From Planctomycetota bacterium (GTDB taxonomy: Bacteria > Planctomycetota > Phycisphaerae > SM23-33), in the NCBI GenBank assembly GCA_029553505.1, contig JAKPKY010000003.1:1-64000 (forward strand): a DNA stretch of 64,000 nucleotides. Reading direction: 5' to 3'. Both the position numbers and the translations under genes were made by a program. The stretch's first letter is position 1. Every line of letters begins with the position of its first letter. A model generated the notes under the pieces. That model saw nothing but the letters and a program-made list of their open reading frames with translations. It was not told the DNA's origin and made no database searches. Positions 33,707 to 42,411 of the stretch are shown piece after piece.

Positions 33707-33780
33707 ACCCCCGCCCGGGCGGTCAAAAGTGTTCTTTCCAGTGGCGAAATGGTTCGAAATTCGGGTATATTCGCTCCGGA

Positions 33781-33802
33781 TTGGGCGGAAACTCCCGCCC
33801 AA
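33781..33802 (+). other. hairpin in the manC leader
   Basis: TTGGGCGG and CCGCCCAA can pair as an eight-base stem 33 bases before the manC start; TATATT at 33766-33771 could be its -10 box. A regulatory role is possible but not shown. Confidence 0.35.
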
Positions 33803-33834
33803 ATCCCGGGTTTGTCGTCCTCAGGAGATGCCTC

Positions 33835-34908
33835 ATGCGATACGCGGTGATCCTCGCCGGCGGAGCCGGTCAACGTCTCTGGCCGCTCAGTCGTGAGACG
33901 CGCCCCAAGCAACTTCTGCGCCTCGTCAGCGGAAAGAGTCTGCTGGAGATGGCCGTCGAACGCCTCGAGGGGCTGTTCGACATGGAACACATTCTCGTCG
34001 TCACCAACGCCGAATACGCCGACCAGGTCGCCGCGGCGCTGCCCGCGATGCCGCGAGAAAACCTCATCGGCGAACCGGAGGGGCGCGACACCGCCAACGC
34101 CATCGCGCTGGCGGCGGAACTGCTGGCCGCCCGCAGCCCCGACGCCACGATGGCGGTCTTCACCGCCGACCACGTCATCCGCCCGAAGGAGTGCTTCCAG
34201 CAGTGCGTCCAGGCGGCGATCGACGCCGCTGAAGCCAACACCGACGCCCTGCTGACGTTCGGAATCCGCCCCACCTGGCCGCACTCGGGACTGGGGTACA
34301 TTCACTTCGGACAGAAGCTCTCCGATGGCGTGCATCGCGTCCTGGGCTTCAAGGAAAAACCCGACCACACCACCGCCCGACGCTACGTCGAAAGCGGCGA
34401 CTACTACTGGAACAGCGGCATGTTCATCTGGAAGCTCGGCGCCATCCGCGCCGCGCTCAACGAGTTCCTGCCCGACTCGATGCGCAAGCTCGCGCCGGTC
34501 GGCCAGGCCGTCGCCGACGGGCAGGACCTCCGCGCCCTGCTGGCCGACGTCTACCCGCAACTCCAGAAGATCAGCATCGACTACGCCGTCATGGAAAAGG
34601 CCCGCAAGGTCCTCGTCGTCGAGCTCAAGTGCGAGTGGCTGGACGTGGGCTCCTGGCCGGCGCTGGAAGACGTGCTGGAGGCGGACGAGGCCGACAATGT
34701 TGTCGCAGCCGGGAACACCGCCCTGCTCGACAGCTTCCGCAACATCGTGGTCTCCGCCGACGACCACCTGCTGGCGGTGCTGGGCATCGACGACTGCATC
34801 GTGGTGCACTCGCCCGACGCGACGCTGGTCTGCAACAAGTCCGACTCGCAGCGGATCAAGGAACTGGTCGGATTCCTCGAGCGCAAGTTCGGAAAGAAAT
34901 TCCTCTGA
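33835..34908 (+). CDS. manC: mannose-1-phosphate guanylyltransferase
   Basis: The 357-residue enzyme makes GDP-mannose from mannose 1-phosphate and GTP. Signatures are the nucleotidyl loop LAGGAGQRLWPLSRETRPKQLL (residues about 7-28), GEPEGRDTANAIALAA, FTADHVI, FKEKPDHTTARRYVESGDYYWNSGMFIWK (around 175-203) and VGSWPALEDVL. No isomerase domain is fused. caggag precedes the start. With the phosphomannomutase at 21674 it can supply GDP-mannose for polysaccharide or LPS building. Confidence 0.92.
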   Translation: MRYAVILAGGAGQRLWPLSRETRPKQLLRLVSGKSLLEMAVERLEGLFDMEHILVVTNAEYADQVAAALPAMPRENLIGEPEGRDTANAIALAAELLAARSPDATMAVFTADHVIRPKECFQQCVQAAIDAAEANTDALLTFGIRPTWPHSGLGYIHFGQKLSDGVHRVLGFKEKPDHTTARRYVESGDYYWNSGMFIWKLGAIRAALNEFLPDSMRKLAPVGQAVADGQDLRALLADVYPQLQKISIDYAVMEKARKVLVVELKCEWLDVGSWPALEDVLEADEADNVVAAGNTALLDSFRNIVVSADDHLLAVLGIDDCIVVHSPDATLVCNKSDSQRIKELVGFLERKFGKKFL

Positions 34909-34927
34909 TCGTCGTCCCCCTCAACGA

Positions 34928-35377
34928 ATGTCCCGCTGGATAGGCATCGATCACGGCACGAAGCGAATCGGACTGGCCGCGGGCGACACCGCGGGCGGGA
35001 TCGCCACTCCCCTGGACGTCATCCCCGCCGAACCGCTCGACCAGGCCATCCGAAAAATCCTCCAACGGGCCGAGGAATACCACGCCACGGGCATCGTGGT
35101 GGGCTGGCCCCTGAACATGGATGACACCGAGGGCCCCCAGGGCAAGCTCGTCCGCGAGGTGGCAGCGAAGATCGAATCCGCCACCGGTCTGGACGTTCGC
35201 CTGTGGGATGAACGCCTCAGCAGCTTCCAGGCCGACCAGGCGCTGGCCGGCAAGCTGACCCGCAAGAAGAAAAAGGCCCGCCAGGACGCGGTGGCGGCCG
35301 CCGCCATCCTCCAGGACTTCCTCAGTTGCGGCGGGCCCGAAGGTGCCCCAAAACCCAATGAAATCGCCCCGGCCTGA
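34928..35377 (+). CDS. ruvX: RuvX/YqgF Holliday-junction resolvase family protein
   Basis: A 149-residue RNase-H-fold protein. Motifs are GIDHGTKRIGLAAGD (residues 6-20, catalytic Asp), VVGWPLNMDDTEGPQ (about 58-72), DERLSS (about 97-102) and RQDAVAAAAILQDFL (last acidic residue) near the end. The family acts on branched DNA and in 16S rRNA 5' processing. It begins 19 bases after manC. Its stop codon lies inside a GC hairpin. Confidence 0.9.
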   Translation: MSRWIGIDHGTKRIGLAAGDTAGGIATPLDVIPAEPLDQAIRKILQRAEEYHATGIVVGWPLNMDDTEGPQGKLVREVAAKIESATGLDVRLWDERLSSFQADQALAGKLTRKKKKARQDAVAAAAILQDFLSCGGPEGAPKPNEIAPA

Positions 35378-35388
35378 GGACCGGGGCG
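35365..35388. terminator. hairpin spanning the ruvX stop
   Basis: CGCCCCGG (35365-35372) pairs with CCGGGGCG (35381-35388) across the stop codon TGA. There is no T-run on the plus strand. It separates convergent genes and could slow transcription from either side. Confidence 0.45.
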
Positions 35389-35437
35389 AGTTCGCGAATT
35401 TCCGTCTGTTTTCCTGCCAAGCCTACCAGCCGGCGGG

Positions 35438-35974
35438 TCATTCCTTCTTCTTTTTCTCTTCCTCGTCGGCCTCGCCCGCCAGGGCTTCCAACGCGGCGAT
35501 CGGGTCGAGTTCTTCTTCGCTCGCGGCCACGTCTTCCACCGCAGCTCCGGCCATGTCCGTCTCCGACGCCCCGGGATGTGAGGTCACCTCGGCGTCCACG
35601 CCCAGCGCGGTCTCGCGCCCGCCCTTGCCGGCCTCGGCGAGCTTCTGCCCGCGCGTCTTGACCGGCTGGATCTCTTCCGGCTCGCCGTTGACCTGAACGG
35701 TGAACACCACCGGTCCGACCACCAACCGGTCGCCCGCCTGGAGCTTCTGCTCGTTGACCCGGCGGTTGTTGACGTACGTCCCGTTCGACGAGGCCAGGTC
35801 CTTCACCGCGACCGACTCACCATCCAGGACCAGTTCGCAGTGGCGGCGCGACACCGCCAGCAGCGGAATCTGGAGGTCGCAGTTCTCGCCCCGCCCGATG
35901 ACGGTGGCGTCGCGCGTGAGGGGGAAATCTTTCCGCTGCCCGGTGCTCTTGAACATCACGAGTTTCACGTCCAT
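35438..35974 (-). CDS. FHA-domain protein with acidic tail
   Basis: The 178-residue protein has an N-terminal FHA phosphothreonine-binding domain (residues about 20-95: TVIGRGENCDLQIPLLAVSRRHCELVL, LASSNGTYVNNRRV). A long low-complexity acidic tail rich in Glu and Ala follows, ending EEEKKKKE. It is cytoplasmic and probably an adaptor for a Ser/Thr kinase pathway. The start at 35974 (DVKLVMFK) is taken as the domain start; a longer frame upstream lacks a ribosome site. Confidence 0.85.
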   Translation of the reverse strand: MDVKLVMFKSTGQRKDFPLTRDATVIGRGENCDLQIPLLAVSRRHCELVLDGESVAVKDLASSNGTYVNNRRVNEQKLQAGDRLVVGPVVFTVQVNGEPEEIQPVKTRGQKLAEAGKGGRETALGVDAEVTSHPGASETDMAGAAVEDVAASEEELDPIAALEALAGEADEEEKKKKE

Positions 35975-36066
35975 AGGTGGTCCCAGCTTGCGTGTGAGAA
36001 ACGATACCGTACACTGGACTCGGCCGGCCAAGGGGGCCTGCCGCAAATTTCAATTGTAAATGACCC

Positions 36067-37236
36067 GTGTCCCGCTGCAAGAGAAAACCTTCCGAACTTT
36101 CGGACCGCCCCGGCGCACTGTACGTGCACGTGCCGGTCTGCCTGTCCAAGTGCCGCTACTGCGACTTCTACTCGCGCGTGGTTTCCGCCGACGGGGCCCG
36201 GCGGTTCGTCCAGGCCGTCCGAATCGAGCTGGATACCTGCAACTCCCTGCTGGCCAAGCCGCTGGCCACCATTTACGTGGGCGGCGGAACCCCCACCGCC
36301 CTGGACGGACCGCTGCTGGCGGAACTGCTCGGCGCGCTGAAACCGCTGGCTGGCGGACAGACCGAATTCACCGTCGAGGCCAACCCCGGCACCCTGGACG
36401 ACCGGAAGGCGGACGTGCTGGCCGGGGCAGGGGTTAACCGCGCCAGCCTGGGGGTCCAATCGTTCCATCCCGACGAGCTGCGCCGCTTGGGGCGAATCCA
36501 CACCCCCGACCAGGCCCGCCAGGCCGTCGCCGCCCTCCGCCGCGCCGGCGTGGGCAACCTCTCGCTGGACCTCATGTATGCCCTGCCCGGCCAAACCCTC
36601 GAAACCTGGACCGACTCGCTCCGGCAGGCGCTGGACCTCCAGCCGCAACACCTGAGCTGCTACGCCCTGAGCTTCGAGCCCGGCACGCCGCTGCACGAAG
36701 ACCTCGCCGCCGGGAAAGTCCGCGAGATGGACGAGGATCTCCAGCGGGACTGCTACGACGCCGCCCGGCACCTGACCGCCGAAGCGGGCCTGGCGCAGTA
36801 TGAAATCTCCAACTTCGCCCGGGCGGGGTTGGAATGCCGCCACAACCTGACCTACTGGCGCAACGAGCCGTACCTGGGGGTCGGGCCTGCGGCCGCCAGC
36901 TACCTCGACGGCAGCCGCCGGACCCACGCCGCCGACCTTTCCGCCTACGTCGAGGCGATTCTCGCGGGCCGGGAATGCCCGGGCGAATCCGAACGCCTCG
37001 TCGGACGGGCGGAGATGGCCGAAACCCTCATGCTCGGTCTGCGCCTGACGGCCGGGATCGATCGCGCCGCCTTCGCCGCACGTTTCGGCTCCGACCCTGC
37101 CGAGGCCTTCCCTCGCAGTTTCGCCCGCTATCGGTCGCTCGGGGCGGTGCAAATCACCCCCGGCCGGATCGCCATCGCCCCGGACTTCCTGTTCGTCGCC
37201 AACGAGGTGCTGGCCGACCTGCTGGCCGAAGCCTGA
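36067..37236 (+). CDS. hemW: radical-SAM heme chaperone/HemN-like oxidase
   Basis: The 389-residue enzyme has the radical-SAM motif CLSKCRYCDF (CxxxCxxC, about residues 25-34), GGGTPTAL, ANPGTLD, RASLGVQSFHPDELRRLGRIH and a HemN C-terminal domain (GLRLTAGIDRAAFAARFG). Length and the absence of the HemN N-terminal extension favour HemW, a heme-delivery chaperone, over true HemN. It starts at GTG 36067; the ATG at 36060 is out of frame. A 307-bp leader region with a riboswitch follows it. Confidence 0.82.
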   Translation: MSRCKRKPSELSDRPGALYVHVPVCLSKCRYCDFYSRVVSADGARRFVQAVRIELDTCNSLLAKPLATIYVGGGTPTALDGPLLAELLGALKPLAGGQTEFTVEANPGTLDDRKADVLAGAGVNRASLGVQSFHPDELRRLGRIHTPDQARQAVAALRRAGVGNLSLDLMYALPGQTLETWTDSLRQALDLQPQHLSCYALSFEPGTPLHEDLAAGKVREMDEDLQRDCYDAARHLTAEAGLAQYEISNFARAGLECRHNLTYWRNEPYLGVGPAAASYLDGSRRTHAADLSAYVEAILAGRECPGESERLVGRAEMAETLMLGLRLTAGIDRAAFAARFGSDPAEAFPRSFARYRSLGAVQITPGRIAIAPDFLFVANEVLADLLAEA

Positions 37237-37543
37237 TCAGGCGCTTCCCGCCTCCCATTTCTCCGGATTTGCTTACTCAATCTCGTCTGCCCACAGTCCG
37301 ATAAGACCCACGTGGAGTGTACCGGAGACCGGGAAGTTTTGCCCAAGGCGGTGGAGGATCGTACGTTACATTCCGGACAAGCTATCGTTGTGGCGGAAAA
37401 AGGCAAACCAGTCGCGAGGCTGGGACGCAAAGCGTTGAGTCCCAAGAGGATAGTCGCGCTACCCGCGGAGATGCCTCCGGCATGCCTCCTTGCGCCTTGC
37501 GCGCTGGTTCCCCCTTGCGCCACCCCACAGAAACGGACGGATT
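37237..37543 (+). other. leader region ahead of the pilus operon
   Basis: This 307-bp stretch has no convincing gene. Short open frames here (for example from 37312) are overlapped by the riboswitch and lack codon bias. It contains the c-di-GMP riboswitch and a downstream arm with hairpin ATGCC/GGCAT at 37471-37483 and a CCTCCTT word at 37485, before acggacgg and the pilM ATG. Confidence 0.7.
37388..37470 (+). promoter_or_regulatory. cyclic di-GMP-I (GEMM) riboswitch
   Basis: The two invariant boxes of the c-di-GMP-I class are present: GGCAAACC at 37402-37409 and GGGACGCAAAGC at 37422-37433. They flank a short stem (CCAG/CTGG) capped by a GCGA tetraloop. The second arm follows, with gatagtcgcgctacc (37449-37463) in place of the usual GGUAGCCGGGUUACC-like block. 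P1 can close with GCGG (37393-37396) and CCGC (37463-37466). It lies about 75 bases before pilM in the sense direction. No terminator or clear anti-Shine-Dalgarno switch is evident, so ON or OFF logic is not decided. Confidence 0.87.
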
Positions 37544-38629
37544 ATGCGCCTTAAATTGACGAAAACCAAAAATCTTCCCATCGGCGTCGACCTGGGAACC
37601 TCGTCGGTCAAGATGGCGCAGATGCGGGTTTCCGACGACGGGCTGGCGATGACGGCCGCCGCCCTCTGCGAAATTCCCCGCAACCGGCGGGACCCTCCTC
37701 AGACTCGCATGGACTTCCTGGCTGGGGCGATTCGCGAGAATCTCAAGTCGCATCCGTTCCTGGGCAACGAGTGCATCCTGTCGCTCCCTGCCGAGGCAAC
37801 CGTCATCCAGCACGTCAAATTGCCGAAGCTCCCGCCCCAGGAAATTCCCAAGGCGCTCCGCACGGAGTTGCAGGGCAAGCTGCCGTTCTCAGGTTCCGAC
37901 GCGATCATCCGCCACGTCGCGGCGGGGTCTACCTACGGCGACGGGCAGGAGAAAGACGAGGTCATCGCCGTCTGCTGCTCTCGGAAGACGCTCGACACGT
38001 ACCTGGAGATGGCCCAGCGGGCGCGCCTGGACGTGATCGGGGTGAACATCGAGGCGTTCGCGGTGGTGGAATGCTTCGACCGGCTGTTCCGCCGGGCGGC
38101 CGACGCGGCCAGGACCATCCTCTTCGTCGATCTCGGCGCCGCCAGCACGCAGGTCGTGCTCTCGCAGGGGAACCGGGTGGTCTTCGCCCGCAACCTCAAG
38201 CTCGCCGGAGACCAGTTCGACGACGTGGTGGCCAAGGGCCTGAAGATTCCCCTCGAGCAGGCCGGCGCGCTGCGGCGAGACCTCGGCAAGGCGCAGGGAA
38301 GCGACTCGGAGGAAGAGCTCTACCACCTCCTGGAGGCGCCCCTGGGCAAACTGACCGACGAACTGACGCAGTGCCTGCAATACTACGAGTCGGTGTTCCG
38401 CAACCAGAGCATCGAGCGGACGATCTTCGTGGGCGGACAGGCCGGCGACAAGCGCCTCTGCCAGACGATCGCCCAGCGGCTGAACCTGCCCGCCCAGATC
38501 GGCGACCCGCTGGTTCGGGTGCGGCGCCTCGAGGGCGCCGGAATGGTCATCGGGCTGGACCGGCGCGAGCCCCAGCCCGCCTGGGCGGTGGCGGTGGGAC
38601 TGTCCCTGGGCGCCGACAAGGCGGCGTGA
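37544..38629 (+). CDS. pilM: type IV pilus assembly ATPase-fold protein PilM
   Basis: A 361-residue actin-like cytoplasmic protein: PIGVDLGTSSVKMAQM (phosphate 1 loop, residues about 12-27), ILFVDLGAASTQVVLSQG (about 188-205) and IFVGGQAGDKRLCQ near the end. PilM binds the N-terminal tail of PilN and links the inner-membrane platform to the motor. It is the first gene of the operon under the c-di-GMP riboswitch. ATG 37544 is just after acggacgg. The next gene follows after nine bases. Confidence 0.88.
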   Translation: MRLKLTKTKNLPIGVDLGTSSVKMAQMRVSDDGLAMTAAALCEIPRNRRDPPQTRMDFLAGAIRENLKSHPFLGNECILSLPAEATVIQHVKLPKLPPQEIPKALRTELQGKLPFSGSDAIIRHVAAGSTYGDGQEKDEVIAVCCSRKTLDTYLEMAQRARLDVIGVNIEAFAVVECFDRLFRRAADAARTILFVDLGAASTQVVLSQGNRVVFARNLKLAGDQFDDVVAKGLKIPLEQAGALRRDLGKAQGSDSEEELYHLLEAPLGKLTDELTQCLQYYESVFRNQSIERTIFVGGQAGDKRLCQTIAQRLNLPAQIGDPLVRVRRLEGAGMVIGLDRREPQPAWAVAVGLSLGADKAA

Positions 38630-38638
38630 GGAAAATCC

Positions 38639-39352
38639 ATGAGCACCATCAACCTGCTTCCGGAAGACTACATCGCCCGCCGATACCGGCGAAGGGCCAA
38701 CTGGATCTGTTCGATCCTGTTCGCCATCGTCATGACCGGCGTCGTTGCCGCGATCCTCGTGTCCGGGCGGAGCTACCGCCACACGCTGGAGGTCCGCGAG
38801 CGGGTCACGGCGGATTACGCCGAGGCTGCCAAGCTCATCCAGCAGATGCAGCAGCTCGACGCCAAGAAACGCCTCCTGCTGCGCAAGGCGATGCTCAGCG
38901 CCTCGCTGATGGAGCGCGTGCCCCGCAGCTACCTGCTGGGAATCATCACCAACGCCCTTCCGGAGAACGCCTCGCTGGTGTCGTTCGACCTGGACATCAA
39001 GCGAATCGTCCAGCTCGCGGCGCCCGCGGCCGGAAAGAAGGGCGCCAAGGGGGCGCCGGCGGCCGCCAAGGCGTCAGACCCCATCGTGACGATGACGGTC
39101 GTCGGGCTGGCCTCCACCGACGTGGAGGTGGCCCGCCTGATCGCCACCCTCGCCCGGAACCCCCTGCTGAACTCGGTGGACCTGGTCTACAGCCAGGAAA
39201 AGACCATCGACCAGACCGCCGTCCGCGAGTTCCGGATCGTCCTGGAGCTCAAACCGAACGTCGACGTGCTGGACGTGGCGCGGGAGGCGAATCCGTCCGC
39301 CCCGCCCGCCCCCGAACCGCTGGCGCGCGCCGACGCGGGAGCCAACACATGA
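38639..39352 (+). CDS. pilN: PilN-like inner-membrane platform protein
   Basis: A 237-residue protein that begins STINLLPEDY, the short conserved NLLP tail by which PilN docks onto PilM. One membrane helix follows (about 25-45), then a coiled coil (residues 55-90) and a ferredoxin-like fold (about 100-215). A low-complexity loop of Ala, Gly and Lys (about 130-145) is inserted. It overlaps the next gene by four bases. Confidence 0.83.
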   Translation: MSTINLLPEDYIARRYRRRANWICSILFAIVMTGVVAAILVSGRSYRHTLEVRERVTADYAEAAKLIQQMQQLDAKKRLLLRKAMLSASLMERVPRSYLLGIITNALPENASLVSFDLDIKRIVQLAAPAAGKKGAKGAPAAAKASDPIVTMTVVGLASTDVEVARLIATLARNPLLNSVDLVYSQEKTIDQTAVREFRIVLELKPNVDVLDVAREANPSAPPAPEPLARADAGANT

Positions 39353-39906
39353 AATTCGGCCTTCGGGAAATCGTGTTCGTCCTGCTGCTGATGGGCATCC
39401 CGCTCGCGGCGTGGTGGCTGGACTTCCGACCCACCAACAAGCTCAACGCGGAGATCATGGCCGAGATCGAGACCCGCCAGGAGAAGCTCCGCCAGTTGAA
39501 CCGCGCCACCGGGACCATCGGCGACCTGGAACGGGAGATTGCCTCCCTCCAGAACGCCATCAAGTTCTTCCAGTCCAAGCTTCCCAACGAGAAGGAAGTG
39601 GACAAGATCCTCCAGGAAATCTGGAAACTGGCCGAGCAGAACAAGCTCGCCACCAAGAGCATCCGCACCCAGCAGCGCCGCGCGGAATCCTCCGACGTCG
39701 CCGGACCCCACGCCGAGCAGCCCATCACCGTCCAGCTGGAAGGCGACTTCCAGGGCTTCTACGGGTTCCTGCTGGCGCTGGAGAACCAGCCGCGGATCAT
39801 GCGGATCAGTCAGATGAGGCTCAAGAAGCTCCAGAAGGCTTCCGAGGGGCAGATCCAGGCGACTTTCGAGATGTCGATCTTCTTCGAGAAGACCGGGAAG
39901 GACTGA
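39349..39906 (+). CDS. pilO: PilO-like inner-membrane platform protein
   Basis: The 185-residue protein has one N-terminal membrane helix (about 6-24), a coiled coil (about 35-85, rich in Glu, Arg and Leu), and a PilO-type ferredoxin fold (QPITVQLEGDFQGFYGFLLALENQPRIMRI). It heterodimerises with PilN and aligns the platform with the secretin. Its ATG overlaps the pilN stop region. Confidence 0.82.
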   Translation: MKFGLREIVFVLLLMGIPLAAWWLDFRPTNKLNAEIMAEIETRQEKLRQLNRATGTIGDLEREIASLQNAIKFFQSKLPNEKEVDKILQEIWKLAEQNKLATKSIRTQQRRAESSDVAGPHAEQPITVQLEGDFQGFYGFLLALENQPRIMRISQMRLKKLQKASEGQIQATFEMSIFFEKTGKD

Positions 39907-39907
39907 A

Positions 39908-40576
39908 ATGTCCAACGAGATCACCAACATGACGCCGGCGGACGACCTGGCGGGGACGTACGAGAACGCGGAGTTCGAGGCGGCCGGTAGCGACCGCGCC
40001 GCCGAAAGCGCCCACCCCCTGCACGCCGTCAGCAAGGGAAACCTACTGCTGCTGGGACTGTTTATCTCCGGGCTGGTGGCGGTGTACCTGATGAGCCTGC
40101 GCACCGGCCCGCAGGAGGCGACGGCCGAGCAGCAGACCGCCCAGCAGCAGGTGGACCTGGCGCTGGCGCAGTTTTTGGCGACTCCCGCGTCGAACGCGCA
40201 GCGGAACCTGGCGGCCTCGGTCGTGGACAACTTCTACTCCGATACGCGCCAGCGGCAGATTCCGCAAGACCAGTTGCAGTCCAACCCGTTCGAGTACCGC
40301 GCGCCGGCGAGTCGGCAAATCGCCGTCGTGGCGACGGCCTCCGACACGCCTCCGCCCGAGCCCAAGGACCTTGCCCAGGAGCAGGCCCTGGACGCGGTGC
40401 GACAATTGACGCTCCAGAGCGTACTCGTCGGAACGCACGGCGCGACGGCCATGGTGTCCAACAACCTGCTCACCGAAGGGCAGACCATCAGCGGGTGGAA
40501 GGTCGAGAAGATCCGCCCCGACGAGGTCGTCCTGACGTGGAAGAACCAGAAGCACGTGTTGCGGATTTCGCAGTAG
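39908..40576 (+). CDS. PilP/GspC-like protein
   Basis: A 222-residue bitopic membrane protein: cytoplasmic acidic tail (about 1-42), membrane helix (about 46-63), a coiled, glutamine-rich linker, and a small beta domain at the end. The end reads LTLQSVLVGTHGATAMVSNNLLTEGQTISGWKVEKI then VVLTWKNQKHVLRI, which is the HR-domain pattern of PilP and GspC. It probably bridges PilN/PilO and the secretin. It starts one base after pilO. It is membrane-anchored rather than lipidated, unlike classical PilP. Confidence 0.7.
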   Translation: MSNEITNMTPADDLAGTYENAEFEAAGSDRAAESAHPLHAVSKGNLLLLGLFISGLVAVYLMSLRTGPQEATAEQQTAQQQVDLALAQFLATPASNAQRNLAASVVDNFYSDTRQRQIPQDQLQSNPFEYRAPASRQIAVVATASDTPPPEPKDLAQEQALDAVRQLTLQSVLVGTHGATAMVSNNLLTEGQTISGWKVEKIRPDEVVLTWKNQKHVLRISQ

Positions 40577-40598
40577 GAAGCAACGGAGGCAGTACGAG

Positions 40599-42395
40599 GT
40601 GGCCCAGAAGCAGACGGCAGTGAAGCAGCCCCCGGGCGGCGCGAAGGGCGCCGCTGAACCGGTGGAATTCGCCGAGTTGTGGCGTCCCGCCGAAGGGCAG
40701 GCTGCGCGCCGCGGACCCGAGCGCATCCTCCTGGAGCGGGGAGAAGTCTCCGTCGCCCAGGTGGAGGCGGCGCTGGCCGTTCAGAAGGACAACCCGCGCC
40801 TGACCGTCCTGGACGCGCTGGTGGGCGCCCAGGCGGTCGAACCGCTGGCCGCCTGCCGCGCCGTGGCGGAATACTTCAAGCTGCCGTTCATGCGCCTCGC
40901 TGCCGTCGACGTCGACCGCGAAGTCTTCGCCCTGCTCCCGCCGGAGTATCTCCAGGCCAAGCAGGTCATCCCCATCCGCCGCGACGACGAGGACAACGTG
41001 CTGCTGGGCATCGCGGACCCGGCCGACATCTTCCTCATCGACGACCTGCGGCGCAGGCTTCGCGGACGGATGCGCCTCGTGGTCTGCCCGCGCGGGGACA
41101 TCCGGCAGACCATCGAGGACATCGCCGCCGGACCGGCCGAAAAGGTCGATGAGATCATCAAGGACATCGCCGAGGACGCCGTCGAGGTCGTCGATCGCAA
41201 GGTCGAGGACGTCACCGACCTGGAGAAGATCGCCGGCGAAAGCCCCGTCATCCGCTACGTCAACTACCTCATCACCCAGGCGGTCAAGGACAACGCCAGC
41301 GACATCCACATCGAGCCGGGCGAGGACCGACTGCGCGTCCGCTACCGGATCGACGGAATCCTGTTCGCCCAGCCCGTCCCGCCGATGCAGATGCACGCGG
41401 CCATCATCTCGCGACTGAAGATCATGGCCAACCTCGACATCTCCGAGCGCCGCCTGCCGCAGGACGGGCGCATCCGCGCCACCGTGCACCGCCGAACCGT
41501 CGATCTGCGCGTCAGCACCCTGCCCATCACCCACGGGGAAAAGTGCGTCATCCGAATCCTCGACAACCGCAGCATCCTCGTCGGCCTGGAGAATCTCGGA
41601 CTGCTGCCCGACGTGCACGAGAAATACCGCGCGCAGGTGCTCAAGCCGCACGGCATCGTGCTGGTGACCGGCCCGACCGGAAGCGGAAAGAGCACCACGC
41701 TCTACTCCTCGCTGCGGATCATGGACGGCGATACGCTCAACATCGCGACGGTCGAGGACCCGGTCGAGTACGAGCTGGACTTCGCCAACCAGGTGAACGT
41801 GCACGAGAGCATCGGGCTGACGTTCTCGGCGGCGCTGCGGAGCCTGCTGCGCCAGGACCCCGACGTCATCATGCTCGGTGAAATCCGCGACGAGGAGACC
41901 GCCCGCATCGCCATCCAGGCGTCGCTGACGGGCCACCTCGTGCTCAGCACGCTGCACACCAACGACGCCCCGTCGAGCATCACGCGCCTGATCAACATCG
42001 GCATCGAGCCGTACCTGATCAGCGCGTCGGTCAACGGCGTGCTGGCCCAGCGCCTCGTGCGGAAAATCTGCCCCCACTGCCGCGCCAAGGTCACCGCCCT
42101 GCGGGAGACCGAGCGCGTCTACTTGGAAAAATACGGTTGGAAAGGCGGCGACCTGTTCCAGGGCGCCGGGTGCGAAAAGTGCCGCCAGACCGGATACAAA
42201 GGCCGGATCGGACTGTACGAACTGATGGAACTGGACGACGAGTTGCGCGACCTGATCTCGCGGAACCCCCCGCTGACGGAGCTTCGCCGCGCCGCCTGCG
42301 ACCGGGGGATGCGCACGCTGCGGTCAGACGGGCTACAGAAGATTTCGGCCGGAATGACCACCGTCGACGAGATCATGCGGGTCACGGAAACCTAA
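40599..42395 (+). CDS. pilB: pilus extension/secretion ATPase PilB/GspE
   Basis: The 598-residue motor polymerises pilin subunits. It has an N-terminal T2SSE/MshEN-like domain (residues about 40-180, PERILLERGEVSVAQVEAAL) and an alpha-helical linker. In the ATPase, Walker A GPTGSGKSTTL is near 357, the Asp box is EDPVEYEL, Walker B is DPDVIMLGEIRDEETA, and the His box contains HTNDAPSSITRL. A zinc-binding CPHC...CEKC is near 490-530. GTG 40599 with aacggagg upstream. The N-domain could bind c-di-GMP, but its RLGxxL motif looks degenerate. Confidence 0.92.
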   Translation: MAQKQTAVKQPPGGAKGAAEPVEFAELWRPAEGQAARRGPERILLERGEVSVAQVEAALAVQKDNPRLTVLDALVGAQAVEPLAACRAVAEYFKLPFMRLAAVDVDREVFALLPPEYLQAKQVIPIRRDDEDNVLLGIADPADIFLIDDLRRRLRGRMRLVVCPRGDIRQTIEDIAAGPAEKVDEIIKDIAEDAVEVVDRKVEDVTDLEKIAGESPVIRYVNYLITQAVKDNASDIHIEPGEDRLRVRYRIDGILFAQPVPPMQMHAAIISRLKIMANLDISERRLPQDGRIRATVHRRTVDLRVSTLPITHGEKCVIRILDNRSILVGLENLGLLPDVHEKYRAQVLKPHGIVLVTGPTGSGKSTTLYSSLRIMDGDTLNIATVEDPVEYELDFANQVNVHESIGLTFSAALRSLLRQDPDVIMLGEIRDEETARIAIQASLTGHLVLSTLHTNDAPSSITRLINIGIEPYLISASVNGVLAQRLVRKICPHCRAKVTALRETERVYLEKYGWKGGDLFQGAGCEKCRQTGYKGRIGLYELMELDDELRDLISRNPPLTELRRAACDRGMRTLRSDGLQKISAGMTTVDEIMRVTET

Positions 42396-42411
42396 CGGAA
42401 AGGAACCGCCA

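Noticed and set aside
37312-37559. 80-codon frames between hemW and pilM
   Set aside because: They run through the c-di-GMP riboswitch, no ribosome site precedes them, and they contain reiterated Pro/Cys low-complexity ends.
40599-42395. c-di-GMP binding by the PilB N-terminal domain
   Set aside because: The domain resembles MshEN, but the RLGxxL-type binding motif is not clearly kept, so I did not claim it.
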